A stretch of 64,000 nt of DNA from Streptomyces sp. TLI_105 (lineage in GTDB: Bacteria; Actinomycetota; Actinomycetes; Streptomycetales; Streptomycetaceae), in the NCBI RefSeq assembly GCF_900105415.1, contig NZ_FNSM01000001.1:868001-932000 (forward strand), in the 5' to 3' direction. Position numbers and translations under genes: made by a program. This document shows positions 50,270 to 59,418 of this stretch, in pieces. Under the pieces are notes generated by a model. That model was given only the letters and a program-made list of their open reading frames with translations. It made no database searches and was not told where the DNA came from. Within the stretch, counting starts at the first letter, position 1; the number at the start of each line of letters is the position of its first letter.

Positions 50270-51065
50270 TGTCGGCAAGGGGGCGTACAATTCCCCCCGC
50301 ACACATGCGGGTGTCGGACGCCTCCGGCCTCAGTCGGCGTCGACGGCCGGCCGCTCGCCCTCCCCCCGCGGCCGGGTCCGCGGCGAGGGGCAGGGACAAG
50401 GCGGCGGGGTGCCGCCCCAGGCCGGGCACCACGCCCGAGGGGGCACCAGTCACACAGCCGACTCGGGCGCGGGAGCCCGCCGCCCGTCCGCGCCGCCTGC
50501 CCGATCGCGTCCCACAGCGCCGACAGCTTGCAGGTCCAGACTCCCTGAAGCGTGTTGCAGAAGGCTTCGGTCAGGGCGTTTTCCCTGTATGGGCGGGGTG
50601 CTGGTTCCTCAGGCTGTCCGTCAAGCCGCGAGGGCGGTGGGCGGCGTGAGCTCGTAGCACCCCTCGACCAGGGCATCGAGATTCGCCACGCGCATGCGGG
50701 GAGCCGGGCGGCAACGCTGCGCGCTGCCGTCGTACGGCCGCTCGATCTCGTCCATGGCGGTACCGCGGACCTTTCTCCCGTTTCGCCGGAGCGTAGGGAG
50801 AATCGGCGACCACACCCAGGAGGACCTTGAGCGGCTCGATCAGCCCAGGAAGCTCAACCACACCTGACGGTCGGGGTTGTCCTTGTTGGTGTCCACCAAC
50901 CTCCGCTGAGCCAACCCTCAGCGTAGCCATGAAGGTTGTCGATGCGGGAGCTTCGATCCTGAACGTCCTGAACACCGACCGACCGGTCCTTGACGTCCAG
51001 CTCCGCTCCAGCGCGGGCCGGCCACGGCCACGCAAGAGCTTCGCCCCCCGTGCCGCGCCTGGAGG
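50270..51065. other. Degenerate region with gene fragments
   Basis: No intact gene. Minus-strand snippets read as protein: ENALTEAFCNTLQGVWTCKL (about 50510-50580), and a 44-codon frame 50621-50755 (MDEIERPYDGSAQRC ... LDALVEGCYELTPP) without a good ribosome binding site. These may be ends of lost genes. Plus-strand frames are Pro/Arg-rich noise. Confidence 0.35.
50840..50922 (-). pseudogene. C-terminal gene remnant, copy 1 (paralogue of 55294-55400)
   Basis: Minus strand reads RRLVDTNKDNPDRQVWLSFLG then TGA at 50840-50842. A stop lies about 27 codons upstream in the same frame, so only the tail survives. The same tail (RRLADTNKDNPERQVRLSFLG) is found at 55294-55360 with about 84 percent DNA identity, showing this is coding DNA duplicated in the genome. 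Family not recognised. Confidence 0.5.
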
Positions 51066-51074
51066 CCCCCTGGG

Positions 51075-51400
51075 CCGACCGGCGGACAGCCGGTGATCGT
51101 CGACGGCAACCGTCTGACGGACGGCTCGGCCCTGATCCGCTTCCCCACCGGCTCCGCCCACGCCGCGATCACCAGCGTCCACGTCTTCGACGGCGAGAAC
51201 CGCCTCGTCGCCAACGACAGACCCTCGCTGTCCCCCTCGCGCTGGGGGATGCGCCGCTCCAGCCTTACGAGCCACCCCGAATCCGCTGGGGTGTGGGCGT
51301 CACCCTGGGCGACCGCTTCACCGGCACGACGGACGCCCAGAACACGAGGGAGATCGGCGCGGCGCGGGTGGACTTCTTCCCGTGGGAGCTGCTGAGCGCA
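51075..51400 (+). pseudogene. Frameshifted remnant of an uncharacterised beta-rich protein (DUF6623-like)
   Basis: One frame reads GQPVIVDGNRLTDGSALIRF, PTGSAHAAITSVHVFDGENR. After a frameshift near 51240 another reads PRIRWGVGVTLGDRFTG and IGAARVDFFPWELLS. Together these resemble Streptomyces proteins with the pattern PVIVDG...VGSALIRF...VHVYDGE...WGVGVS...F.AAG.DF. The N-terminus is absent. Not expressed as one protein. Confidence 0.6.
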
Positions 51401-51425
51401 CCCCGCCCCCGCGCGGATCGTGCTC

Positions 51426-52124
51426 TCAGGTCGAGGAGTCATGGGCGACGAGGTGGAGGAAACGGTCCGACAGAGCGTGCAGCCACTCGGTCCGTTCCGT
51501 GGCGATCTCCTTCAGTCGTGCACTGTCGCTGCGGGCTACGAGATGGCCCATGTAGCGCTCGTTGAAGCGGGCGTACTCCTGGTGCAGGGTACGCAGCGCC
51601 CGCGCCACCGTGCGCTCAGGTGCGCCGACGAGCCGCGCGAGCGGGGTGGCGTGTTGCTTCCATCGGCCTTCGACGGCCTGGCGGAGCCGACCGTCGAGGT
51701 CGCCGGCCCGCCCGATGGCCTTCAGCAGTTCGCCCGGTTCGAGGCCCAGGGCGTCCGCAAGCAGCAGGGCCTGCCGGTCGGTTCCGCTCCAGCGGTGGTC
51801 GCTCTCGGCGCGGGCGTAGTCGTGCACGTCCATGCCGATGCGCAGGGCCAGCCGCTCGGCGCTGAACTGCCGGGCCAGGCGATGCTCGCGAAGAGATCTC
51901 GGCTTCAGGTCCATGAGCACCGGCACAGGGCACCACAACGCGCTGGCCAGCGCGAAGAGTTCGACCTCCGAAGGTGCCACCGCCCCCGACTCCCAGGACA
52001 CGAGGGCCTCCACCGGGCGGTACAACCCCAACTGCGCCATGCCGACGACGACCTGTTCATGAGTCAGGCCGATACGGAGACGGGCGGCCCGGGCCTGGGC
52101 GGGAGAGAACGGAGGGGTGGGCAT
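51426..52124 (-). CDS. XRE-like helix-turn-helix regulator
   Basis: 232 residues. The N-terminus QARAARLRIGLTHEQVVVGM and YRPVEALVSWESGAVAPSEVE forms an XRE-type HTH. A second HTH-like stretch (LALRIGMDVHDYARAES) follows, then a helical C-terminus. Two tandem HTH units make it unusual among XRE repressors. It lies 61 nt downstream of the NCS2 permease on the same strand, so probably co-transcribed and possibly responding to a nucleobase. Ligand unknown. Confidence 0.8.
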   Translation of the reverse strand: MPTPPFSPAQARAARLRIGLTHEQVVVGMAQLGLYRPVEALVSWESGAVAPSEVELFALASALWCPVPVLMDLKPRSLREHRLARQFSAERLALRIGMDVHDYARAESDHRWSGTDRQALLLADALGLEPGELLKAIGRAGDLDGRLRQAVEGRWKQHATPLARLVGAPERTVARALRTLHQEYARFNERYMGHLVARSDSARLKEIATERTEWLHALSDRFLHLVAHDSST

Positions 52125-52185
52125 GTGCAGATCACCTCAGTGAGCGGCTCCGCGGAACGCCGGGCTCGGCGGAGCGGGAAGGGGG

Positions 52186-53610
52186 TCAGCGGGCCGTAGC
52201 GGTCTGCGCACCCGTCCCGTCGTCGTACGCGGCGAGGCCGTCCCAGTCGATGTCCTTTCGCTTCCGGCGACTCTCGAAGACGTGGAAGAACAGGTTCAAC
52301 AGGACCGCCGTCAGCGTGCCGAGCGTGATTCCGCTGCCCAGGACGGCCCGCACCTCGGCCGGCATGCGCTCGAAGAAGGGCGCGACGGCCGTCGGGAGCA
52401 TCGCGGTGCCGAGACTGACGGCCAGGATGATGGCATTGCGTTCCTCCCGCAGGTCGACCTTGCCGAGGATCTGAATGCCGACGGTGGCGACCATGCCGAA
52501 CATCGCGACGGCCGCCGCGCCGAGCACGGGGTGGGGGACGGAGGCCACCAAGGCTCCGGCCTTCGGCACCAGGCCGAGAAGGATCATGAAGACGCCGGCC
52601 GCGACGACGACGAACCGGCTGGTGACGCGGGAGATGCGCACCAGACCGATGTTCTCCGCGAACGCCACGTACGGGAAGGAGTTGAGCACCCCGCCCAGCA
52701 CGGTGGCGACGCCGTCGGCGCGCAGCGCGCGGCTGACCGTGTCACCGTCGACCCTCCGTCCGGTGATCTCGCCCATGGCGTACACGTCTCCCGTGGTCTC
52801 CACCATGGTGATGAGCATGACGACGACCATCGCCAGCATGGGGAAGACCGAGAAGTGCGGCAGACCGTAGTGGAAGGGAGTGCTGACGCCGAGCCAGTCC
52901 GCCTGGTCGACCGCCCCGAGGTCGACGTCGCCGAGCAGCCAGGCGACGGCGGTTCCTCCCACCAGTCCGAGCAGGATCGCGACGCTGCGCAGGGGCGGAC
53001 CGCCGAACCGCATCACCAGCAGGATGAACAAGAGGGTTCCACCCGCGTACGCGAGGTTGACCGGGTCCCCGTAGTGGGGCCCGTCCATGAGCGCCGAGCC
53101 GCCGCCGACGTCCCGGAGCGCCACCGGGATGAGGACGATGCCGATGACCGTGAGGAGGGTGCCGGTGACGATCGGGGGAAAGTACGTGGTCAGCCGCCCG
53201 GCGAAAGGGGCGATGAGGAAGGCCGCGACTCCACCCGTGATCACGGCGCCGTACACCACGAGAAGACCGGCGGTGCCGCCGCCCGCACCCTGTCCGATGG
53301 CGATCATGGGCGAGACCGCGGTGAAGGTCGCGCCCTGAACGAGCGGTAGCCGGGCTCCGACCCGCCAGAAACCCCACGCCTGGATGATGGTGGCGATCCC
53401 GGCAGTGACCAGGTCGGCGTTGATGAGGTAGACGAGCTCCTGCCCGGAAAGGCCGAGGCTGCTGCCGAGGATCACCGGTACGAGCACCGCACCGGCGTAG
53501 AAGGCCAGGACGTGCTGGAATCCGTAGAGCGCGAGGGTGGGGAGTGGAAGTACCTCGTCCACCGGGTGCGGGGTGGTGAGGGATCGTCGGCGCGAGGCCT
53601 GTGGTGCCAT
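52186..53610 (-). CDS. NCS2 family nucleobase:cation symporter (uracil-xanthine permease)
   Basis: 474 residues with about 14 hydrophobic segments. The NCS2 signature QGATFTAVSPMIAIGQG, the Glu-containing motif MVETTGDVYAMGEITGRRV, and GGVLNSFPYVAFAENIGLV are all present, as in PbuX/UraA-type xanthine or uric acid permeases. ATG start near 53610. Followed by an XRE regulator gene. Uptake of purines for salvage or catabolism is the expected role. Confidence 0.93.
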   Translation of the reverse strand: MAPQASRRRSLTTPHPVDEVLPLPTLALYGFQHVLAFYAGAVLVPVILGSSLGLSGQELVYLINADLVTAGIATIIQAWGFWRVGARLPLVQGATFTAVSPMIAIGQGAGGGTAGLLVVYGAVITGGVAAFLIAPFAGRLTTYFPPIVTGTLLTVIGIVLIPVALRDVGGGSALMDGPHYGDPVNLAYAGGTLLFILLVMRFGGPPLRSVAILLGLVGGTAVAWLLGDVDLGAVDQADWLGVSTPFHYGLPHFSVFPMLAMVVVMLITMVETTGDVYAMGEITGRRVDGDTVSRALRADGVATVLGGVLNSFPYVAFAENIGLVRISRVTSRFVVVAAGVFMILLGLVPKAGALVASVPHPVLGAAAVAMFGMVATVGIQILGKVDLREERNAIILAVSLGTAMLPTAVAPFFERMPAEVRAVLGSGITLGTLTAVLLNLFFHVFESRRKRKDIDWDGLAAYDDGTGAQTATAR

Positions 53611-53900
53611 CTCTGCCTTGCCTTGAGGGTAGGTGAATGAGAGGGAGCGCGACGCCGGGTCGCGCAGAGAGCCTCGAAGGAGGGGTCCGGGCGGCCGCGC
53701 GGATCAGGCGGTTCACCGGCTGGCGACACGGGGTTACCGGTCCGGCCAGGCGTCCAGACATGGAGGCGTGAGGGAGCCGGGGCGAAGGGCCCGGGCCAGG
53801 CACAGATCCTTGCGGATGGGCAGGGCGTCACGCAAGGCAGCAGGCCATGGTTTTTTAACCAAAACCCCTCAGTAACTTATGAATCCATGGACATCGACCA
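53611..53900. other. Upstream region of the NCS2 permease
   Basis: No gene. TGGTTTTTTAACCA (53848-53861) is a small palindrome in an A/T-rich patch (TTAACCAAAACCCCTCAGTAACTTATG) that could be promoter or operator for the permease or for the decayed plus-strand gene. Confidence 0.35.
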
Positions 53901-54059
53901 CGTCGAGTGCGGATTTCGTTGCCTCTCGCCGGCCCAGGGTTGACGCGCCCCTCGGTCGCAGCACCCCTGCGCGCGCACCCTTGACGAGAAGGGGGCAGCC
54001 TCGCACCCTGGAACCCAAATCGATTTGTCTCCCGTCCAGAGCCGGATCCTCCTCTCTGG

Positions 54060-54592
54060 CTGGACTCGCGGTCCTGGCCCTCGCCCTGACCGGCCTGGTC
54101 GCCCAGCACCTCGGCGGCGCCCGCACCCGACGCCTCGGCACTTCCCACGGCCGTCGCGCGGTACGGTACCTCCACCGTGAAGCTGAGACTCGACGGCGAG
54201 TCCAGCACCCGGTCGACACCGACCGGCCTGGTGCTCGTCCTCGACGAGTCCGGCAGCGACGGCACCGAGTGGGCCCAGCTGAAGGACTTCGTCAAGAGCG
54301 TGGTCAACGGCGTGGCGGCCCACGGGCTGTTGACCCACGGCGGCAGGGTCGGCGTCGTCGGCTTCGCCGACGGCGTGACACCGCCCGTCAGCGCGCTCAG
54401 CGGTGACAAGGACGCCGTCCTGAACGCCATCGACACCAACCCGAAGCGAACACCGGCACTTGCGTCGCCTGCGGTCCGGCGGAGGCCAACAGCGTCATGG
54501 GGCCCGACGACCCCGCCCGCAACCAGCTGGTGATCGTCATCACCGACGGCCAGCCGACCAGCGGACCACCACCGAGGCTGCCGGGGTGAGCT
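54060..54592 (+). pseudogene. Secreted VWA-domain protein, frameshifted
   Basis: Hydrophobic signal-like LAGLAVLALALTG, then (in frame) TSTVKLRLDGESST and TPTGLVLVLDESGSDGTEWA, a VWA domain with a DxSxS-type metal site (DESGSD). It continues QLKDFVKSVVNG, GGRVGVVGFADGV and DAVLNAIDTNP. A frameshift near 54445 moves the rest to another frame: NTGTCVACGPAEANSVMGPD, NQLVIVITDGQPTSG, then TGA. Upstream the signal peptide is in a third frame. The gene is thus broken at least twice and its C-terminus is missing. Confidence 0.75.
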
Positions 54593-55140
54593 CTCCGGTG
54601 GGCAGCACGCACCAGTACGCGGCCGCGGCCATCTACGACATCGCCGTCACCGTCACGGACGACGACGGCGGGTCCGACACCCAGCACTGCGGCTTCGTCG
54701 TCGTGTACGACCCCAACGGCGGGTTCGTGACCGGCGGCGGCTGGATCACCTCGCCGGCCGGCGCCTGTCCGGCCGACCCGGGGGCCACCGGGCGCGCGAA
54801 CTTCGGCTTCGTGTCGAAGTACAAGCAGGGCGCGAGCGTGCCCACCGGCAGCACGGAGTTCCAGTTCGAGGCCGGGAACCTGAACTTCCACTCCGCCGAC
54901 TACCAGTGGCTGGTCGTCGCCGGTGACAAGGCCCTCTACAAGGGCACGGGGACCGTCAACGGCAGCGCCGGGCACGCGTTCACGCTCTCCGCCACCGACG
55001 GCACTCCGGACACCTTCCGGATGAGGATGTGGAAGACCGCGGACGACACGCTCGTCTACGACAACCGGATCGGCTCGGCGCCCGACGCCAACCCGACGAC
55101 CGCCCTCGCCGGAGGGTCGACCGTGATCCACAAGGGCTGA
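54593..55140 (+). pseudogene. C-terminal part of a secreted PKD-type protein
   Basis: Reads SSPVGSTHQYAAAAIYDIAV, TVTDDDGGSDTQHCGFVVVY, then GGFVTGGGWITSPAGACPAD and LNFHSADYQWLVVAGDKALY, ending in STVIHKG. The first part is a PKD beta-sandwich end and the rest a conserved C-terminal domain found after PKD repeats in Streptomyces secreted proteins. The signal peptide and most PKD repeats are missing, and the fragment abuts the VWA remnant. Joined by deletion. Confidence 0.75.
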
Positions 55141-55293
55141 CGCCCCACGCCGTGCCGCCGACCCGCCCGCGAGGAACGGCCCGGCGGCACGGCCATGCGG
55201 ACCCACCCTTCGCCACGGTGGCCAAGGCCCACGCGCCGGGCGGTCGGCTGGTGCGGCCGCAGATACCGCCTACAGTCATGCGGCAGCGAGCCG

Positions 55294-55400
55294 CTAACCG
55301 AGAAAAGACAACCGCACCTGCCGCTCCGGGTTGTCCTTGTTGGTGTCCGCCAACCTCCGGTAGGACAACCCCGGCCCTACCGCCGCAGCAAACGGCCTCA
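55294..55400 (-). pseudogene. C-terminal gene remnant, copy 2 (paralogue of 50840-50922)
   Basis: Minus strand reads FAAAVGPGLSYRR, LADTNKDNPERQVRLSFLG then TAG at 55294-55296. Only about 35 codons survive. Identical layout to the remnant at 50840. The DNA also forms a long stem (GGGTTGTCC with GGACAACCC), a by-product of the coding sequence. Confidence 0.5.
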
Positions 55401-55404
55401 ACCC

Positions 55405-55762
55405 CAGGTGCAGCCTGGCATCGGACCGGCCGGCCGCGCAGAAGGCGCCCGGGCGAGCCATGAACAGCTTGGATTCGTTGAAATATCGCCTCTACGCGGT
55501 CGACGTGCTGGTCGGCAAGACCACAAGCGAGGGCGCCTTCCCGGCCAAGTACCAGGTCACCGACCTGTCCCTGTCCATCAGCCGAAAGCAGCAGCCCCCC
55601 TGCCGCCCGGCCCGTGCACCCGATCCCGACGGGGGACCAGCGCGCAGGGCCGGGCCATCCCGGCCGGTTGACGCAAAGCGGCCGTACATGCCGGTGGCCC
55701 CGGTCCCTCCGGGGAAGGACGCGGGGCCACCGGCCGTCGGCGGATCGTGGTCCCGGCGCGGG
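55405..55762. other. Degenerate spacer with small plus-strand ORF and terminator
   Basis: From ATG 55460 the plus strand reads LKYRLYAVDVLVGKTTSEGA and FPAKYQVTDLSLSISRK for about 45 codons, which look like protein, then noise. No Shine-Dalgarno is clear. Fragment of unknown family. Confidence 0.3.
55690..55734 (-). terminator. Terminator for the fasciclin gene
   Basis: GCCGGTGGCCCC and its exact complement, 12-bp arms with a 21-nt loop, 29 nt beyond the fasciclin stop. Confidence 0.7.
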
Positions 55763-56413
55763 TTACTTGGGCATGAGGACGGTGTCGACGATGTAGACGT
55801 TGGCGTTGGCCGTCTTGACGTTGCCGCAGACGACCTTGGAGGTGTCGTTGACGGTGTAGTCCTCGCCGGAGCCCTTCGTGGTGATCATGCCCTTCTGCAG
55901 GGTCTCGAAGCTGCCGTTCTCCAGCTGCTTGGGGGTGAGCCTCTGGCCGACGACGTGGTAGGTGAGGATCTTGGTGAGGGTGGCCTTGTCGGCGAGGACC
56001 TTGTCGAGGTCGGCCTTCGGGATCTTGGCGAAGGCGTCGTTCGTCGGCGCGAAGACCGTGATGTCCTCCGCGTTGTTGAGGGTGTCGACGAGGCCGGCCT
56101 TCTTCACGGCGGTGACCAGGGTGGACAGGGCCGGGTTGTTGGACGCGGCGGTGGCCACCGGGTCCTTGGCCATGCCGTCGAAGGAGCCCGCGCCCTCCTT
56201 CGGTACCCCGGCGCAGGCCGGGCCGAAGGGCTGGTCGTCGGTCATCGGCGCCTCGGAGGGCGTGCTCGTCTGCGTCTTCGCCTCGTCTCGGGCGGCCGCG
56301 GTGGGGGCGGCCTTGGTGTCGCCGCCGGAGTCGGAACACGCGGCCAGGGAGAAGGGAAGCACGGTGGCCGCGGCGACGGCGATCGCGGTGCGGCGGATCT
56401 TGATGCTGTTCAT
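55763..56413 (-). CDS. Fasciclin (FAS1) domain lipoprotein
   Basis: 216 residues. Lipoprotein signal VAAATVLPFSLAAC (Cys about 26), Ala/Thr-rich linker, then one FAS1 domain: NPALSTLVTAVKKAGLVDTL, ITVFAPTNDAFAKIPKADLD, ILTYHVVGQRLTPKQLENG, and NANVYIVDTVLMPK. The H1/H2 boxes (VFAPTNDAF, YHVV) are classic. Homologous to mycobacterial MPT70/MPT83, which are SigK targets. The window holds a sigK/rskA-like pair 3.5 kb away, so it may be part of that regulon. Surface adhesion or cell-wall role inferred. Confidence 0.93.
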   Translation of the reverse strand: MNSIKIRRTAIAVAAATVLPFSLAACSDSGGDTKAAPTAAARDEAKTQTSTPSEAPMTDDQPFGPACAGVPKEGAGSFDGMAKDPVATAASNNPALSTLVTAVKKAGLVDTLNNAEDITVFAPTNDAFAKIPKADLDKVLADKATLTKILTYHVVGQRLTPKQLENGSFETLQKGMITTKGSGEDYTVNDTSKVVCGNVKTANANVYIVDTVLMPK

Positions 56414-56474
56414 GATCTTTTACTCCTTGAAGGGCTTCTGTTCGCGTGTTGCGTGGGTGGTCGTGCTGCCCGGT

Positions 56475-56489
56475 GCGGCCTTCGGCCGC
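56475..56489 (-). terminator. Short hairpin between oxidoreductase and fasciclin genes
   Basis: GCGGCC TTC GGCCGC, 6-bp arms flanked by CCGG/CCGG, directly after the oxidoreductase stop. May attenuate read-through into the fasciclin gene. Confidence 0.45.
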
Positions 56490-56497
56490 CCGGTGGT

Positions 56498-58090
56498 CTA
56501 GGTGACGGTGACGAACACGCCGTGCCAGCCGCTGGCCCCGTCGGGGATGGTGCGGGTGCGTTGTTCGGTCTGGATCCGTCCGGTGCCGTCGGTGGCGCGG
56601 ACGGTGAGCGTGTGGCCGCCGGGGGTGGCGTCCCAGCGGTAGGACCACTGCCGCCAGGTGTCCGTGCCGGCCTGGGCCGCGAGGTCGGCGTCCTGCCACG
56701 GGCCGTCGTCGACGCGTATCTGGACGCGGGTGATGCCGCGGCGTTGCGCCCAGGCGACGCCGGCGACCGTGACGGTGCCGGCGGCCGGGCGGGCGAACGG
56801 CTTGGGGGTGTCGATGCGGCACTGGGTCTTGATCGGCGCCCGGCGGGCCCACCCGCGCTTCACCCAGTACGGGTCGTAGGCGTCGAAGGTGGTCAGCTCG
56901 ATGTCGGTGATCCACTTGCAGGCCGACACGTACCCGTACAGACCGGGCACGAGCATGCGGACGGGGAAGCCGTGGTCGAAGGGCAGCGGCTCTCCGCTCA
57001 TGCCGACGGCGAGCATGGCGTCGCGGCCGTCCATGACGTCCTCGACCGGGGAGCCGAGTGTCATCCCGTCCACCGACCGCGCCACCAGCTGGTCCGCCGT
57101 GCCGCCCTGGGAAGGCGTCCGGACGCCTGCTTCCCGCAGGAGGTCCGCGAGGGGGACACCGAGCCAGCGGGCATTGCCGACGTACGGGCCGCCGACCTCG
57201 TTCGAGACACAGGTGAGCGTGATGTCGCGCTCGATGAGGGGACGGGTCAGGAGCTGGTCGAAGGTGTAGGTGCGCGGGCGGGTGACGCCCTTGCCGTGGA
57301 TCCGCAGCTGCCAGGTTCCGGCATCGACCCTGGGAACCGTCAGGGCGGTGTCGACGCGGTAGAAGTCGCGGTTGGGGGTGGTGAAGACGGTGATGCCGGG
57401 GACCTTCAGCTGAACGCCTGCGGGCACGGCGGGGGCGGGGGAAGCGGGCTTGGGCAGGACCAGGCTCTCGCGGGAGGCGACAGCGCCCTGGCCTTGCCGG
57501 CCGGTGAAGAACCGTCCCAGTGCACCGGCCGAGGTGGCCGCCACGGCGGTCACACCGGCGGCGGTCAGAAAGCCGCGCCTGCTCCACCCGCCGGCGCCGT
57601 CCACACGGACCCCGTCGGCGGGGTCCGGCGCAGATACGGCTCTGAACACCAGGATGTACAGGGCGAAAGCACCCACCAGCGCTCCGGCGATCGAGGGGAG
57701 CACGTCGCCGATGCCGGTGGAGTCGGGCCGGCTGAGGGCGGCTGTCGCTCCGACCAGTCCGAACAGCAGCACGCCCGCGGCGCCCGCCCGCCGATGCGAC
57801 AGGGCGAGGATGCCCAGGGCGATGGCGATGAGGGCAAGAACCGCAAGGATCCCGAGCTGCAGGACGACCTTGTCGTTCTCTCCGAACGTCCGGATCGCGA
57901 AGTCCTTCACCGCGGCCGGAGTCCGGTCGATCACCGCGCCCCCGACCACGGTCACCGGTCCTGCCGCAGGTCGGACCAGTCCGGCCACGAGCTCGGCCAC
58001 GGCCAAGGCCGTGAAACCGGCCAGGAGTCCGGCCAGGGCGCCAAGTGCGGCGCGGACGAGTTTGCTGCGGAAGCTGCTCACACCCGGCAT
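56498..58090 (-). CDS. Membrane-anchored molybdopterin-dependent oxidoreductase (sulfite oxidase type)
   Basis: 530 residues. Four N-terminal membrane helices (residues 10-155), a Tat-like motif WSRRGFLTAAG, then the molybdopterin domain: FYRVDTALTVPRVDAGTWQL, ITLTCVSNEVGGPYVGNARW (molybdenum-binding Cys in TCVSNE), FDHGFPVRMLVPGLYGYVSA. A Mo-co dimerisation domain (VTVAGVAWAQRRGITRVQIR) follows. Similar YedY/sulfite oxidase proteins act outside the cytoplasm in sulfur or methionine-sulfoxide redox. Fasciclin gene lies 84 nt downstream, probably co-transcribed. Confidence 0.92.
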   Translation of the reverse strand: MPGVSSFRSKLVRAALGALAGLLAGFTALAVAELVAGLVRPAAGPVTVVGGAVIDRTPAAVKDFAIRTFGENDKVVLQLGILAVLALIAIALGILALSHRRAGAAGVLLFGLVGATAALSRPDSTGIGDVLPSIAGALVGAFALYILVFRAVSAPDPADGVRVDGAGGWSRRGFLTAAGVTAVAATSAGALGRFFTGRQGQGAVASRESLVLPKPASPAPAVPAGVQLKVPGITVFTTPNRDFYRVDTALTVPRVDAGTWQLRIHGKGVTRPRTYTFDQLLTRPLIERDITLTCVSNEVGGPYVGNARWLGVPLADLLREAGVRTPSQGGTADQLVARSVDGMTLGSPVEDVMDGRDAMLAVGMSGEPLPFDHGFPVRMLVPGLYGYVSACKWITDIELTTFDAYDPYWVKRGWARRAPIKTQCRIDTPKPFARPAAGTVTVAGVAWAQRRGITRVQIRVDDGPWQDADLAAQAGTDTWRQWSYRWDATPGGHTLTVRATDGTGRIQTEQRTRTIPDGASGWHGVFVTVT

Positions 58091-58792
58091 TCGGCGGCCC
58101 CCGCCCGGCGGATTGGTCTGGCCCCCGAAAGAGTGAAGCGCTCGCCCGTGTTGCCATCAGGGCACGGGCACGACGGCTGCGGAGCGGTCCGCGTCACCGG
58201 CGTACTCGGTCCTGCAGGCGCCAGGGCGGGAGAGGCCTCCGGGAAGGCGGCTGGGCCACCAGGTGCGGGGACCGAGGCCGAGGATGAGGGTGGGGACGAG
58301 GAAGAGGCGAAGGATCTACGCCTTCCCTCGGGCCGGAAGGGCCGTGGTGGCCGCCGCACCAGGGGGCGCGGCGATCCGGTCGCGTACATCGGCTGCCCGA
58401 GGAGCGGGAGCGACGACGACCAGGGAGCCGGCGGTTCCGGCCGGGAAACGGCGCGCCAGGACGCCGCGCCCGGCAACAGGAGAAGCACGGGCGGGCAGGG
58501 TTGGCGGAGAGGGCCCCGGTCTACGACAGCAACGGAGCGCAGCCGGCCCCCGCGGCGAGCAGGACCAGGCAGCCGAGTCGTACCCGGCGGGGCCGGAGTC
58601 CGACCGACCGGGAGGTTTTCGCCCGCCGGCCGCCCGTGCCCCGTGCGGCACGGGAGCGCAAGGCCCGGTGCCGCACAGGACAGGAACGGCCGGCAAGAAG
58701 GTCAGTGACACCGCGGCGCAGCAGGCCGTGGCGATTGACCGCCGGCCCCATAGCCTGCTCTGCGGGAAGGTCGCTGGACGTGGGGGTCATCA
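58091..58792. other. Long spacer, no confident gene
   Basis: Minus-strand open frames (58078-58488 and 58316-58711) start acceptably but their translations are Pro/Arg/Ser-rich and their frames overlap each other and the oxidoreductase start. Parts such as AGTAGSLVVVAPAPR could be real. I cannot support a gene here. Composition is even, with no repeat. Confidence 0.3.
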
Positions 58793-59251
58793 TGGCGCAG
58801 GCGATGGTCGCGGCGCCGGCCGGGACCGGTGGTGCGGTGGCCCGACACGCGGCTGTCATCGCCCGTGCGGTGTCCGGTTGTCCGACGGCTCCTTCGCGGC
58901 ACCGGGCGGCCGGCAGAAGGGCGTGCTCGGTCCTCGCGCCGATGACCGGAACGAACACGATGCCCTGCCCACGTGCTGTCGTCGAAGACCTTGTGCTCAT
59001 CGTCTCCGAACCGGTCACCGATGCGGTCACGCACGCCGAGGGGTCCTGCGCACTCACGGTCAGTATGGAAGAGGGCCGGGCAGGCATTGCGGTCAGCGAC
59101 GGGGCCGCCGACTTGCCCGACCGCCAAGACCTCGCGGCCACGTCCGCCGAAAGCGGACGTGGCCTGAAGATCGTCCGAGCGCTGGGGCCCCGGCCTCTTC
59201 GTCGGCCCCTCGGACGGCGGCAAGCAGATCGTCGAGGTCCTCACCCGGTAG
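58793..59251 (+). pseudogene. Anti-sigma/RsbW-type ATP-binding protein, multiply frameshifted
   Basis: Parts of the GHKL ATPase fold appear in different frames: GAVARHAAVIARAVSG; then RLSDGSFAAPGG in a second frame; then DLVLIVSEPVTDAVTHA (N box), GRAGIAVSDGAADLP (G1) and ESGRGLKIVRALG (G2). The end LFVGPSDGGKQIVEVLTR with TAG at 59249-59251 is in a third frame. Streptomyces carries many such regulators, and this is a decayed one. Confidence 0.8.
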
Positions 59252-59271
59252 CCCGCGCGGAGGCGGGAGGT

Positions 59272-59305
59272 GCTGCGGGTGGCTGTGCCGAAAGCCACCC
59301 GCAGC
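59272..59305 (+). terminator. Terminator after the decayed ATP-binding gene
   Basis: GCTGCGGGTGGCT and its exact complement, 13-bp arms, 8-nt loop, 20 nt beyond the old stop. Retained although the gene is dead. Confidence 0.85.
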
Positions 59306-59418
59306 CGACCCGTCCGGCCTGGGACGTGCTCAGCGCGTGTCGCCGGGCCGGAGGGTCACCGGTCCGCGCCGCCCCGTCTTGCAGGCGGCGGACCGGGGTC
59401 CTTCCCCGCGGCGGTCGG

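Noticed and set aside
50873..50917. Structured repeat (GGGTTGTCC ... inner hairpin) as a non-coding RNA
   Set aside because: Both copies read as the same protein tail on the minus strand with stops at the same point; the stem comes from coding sequence.
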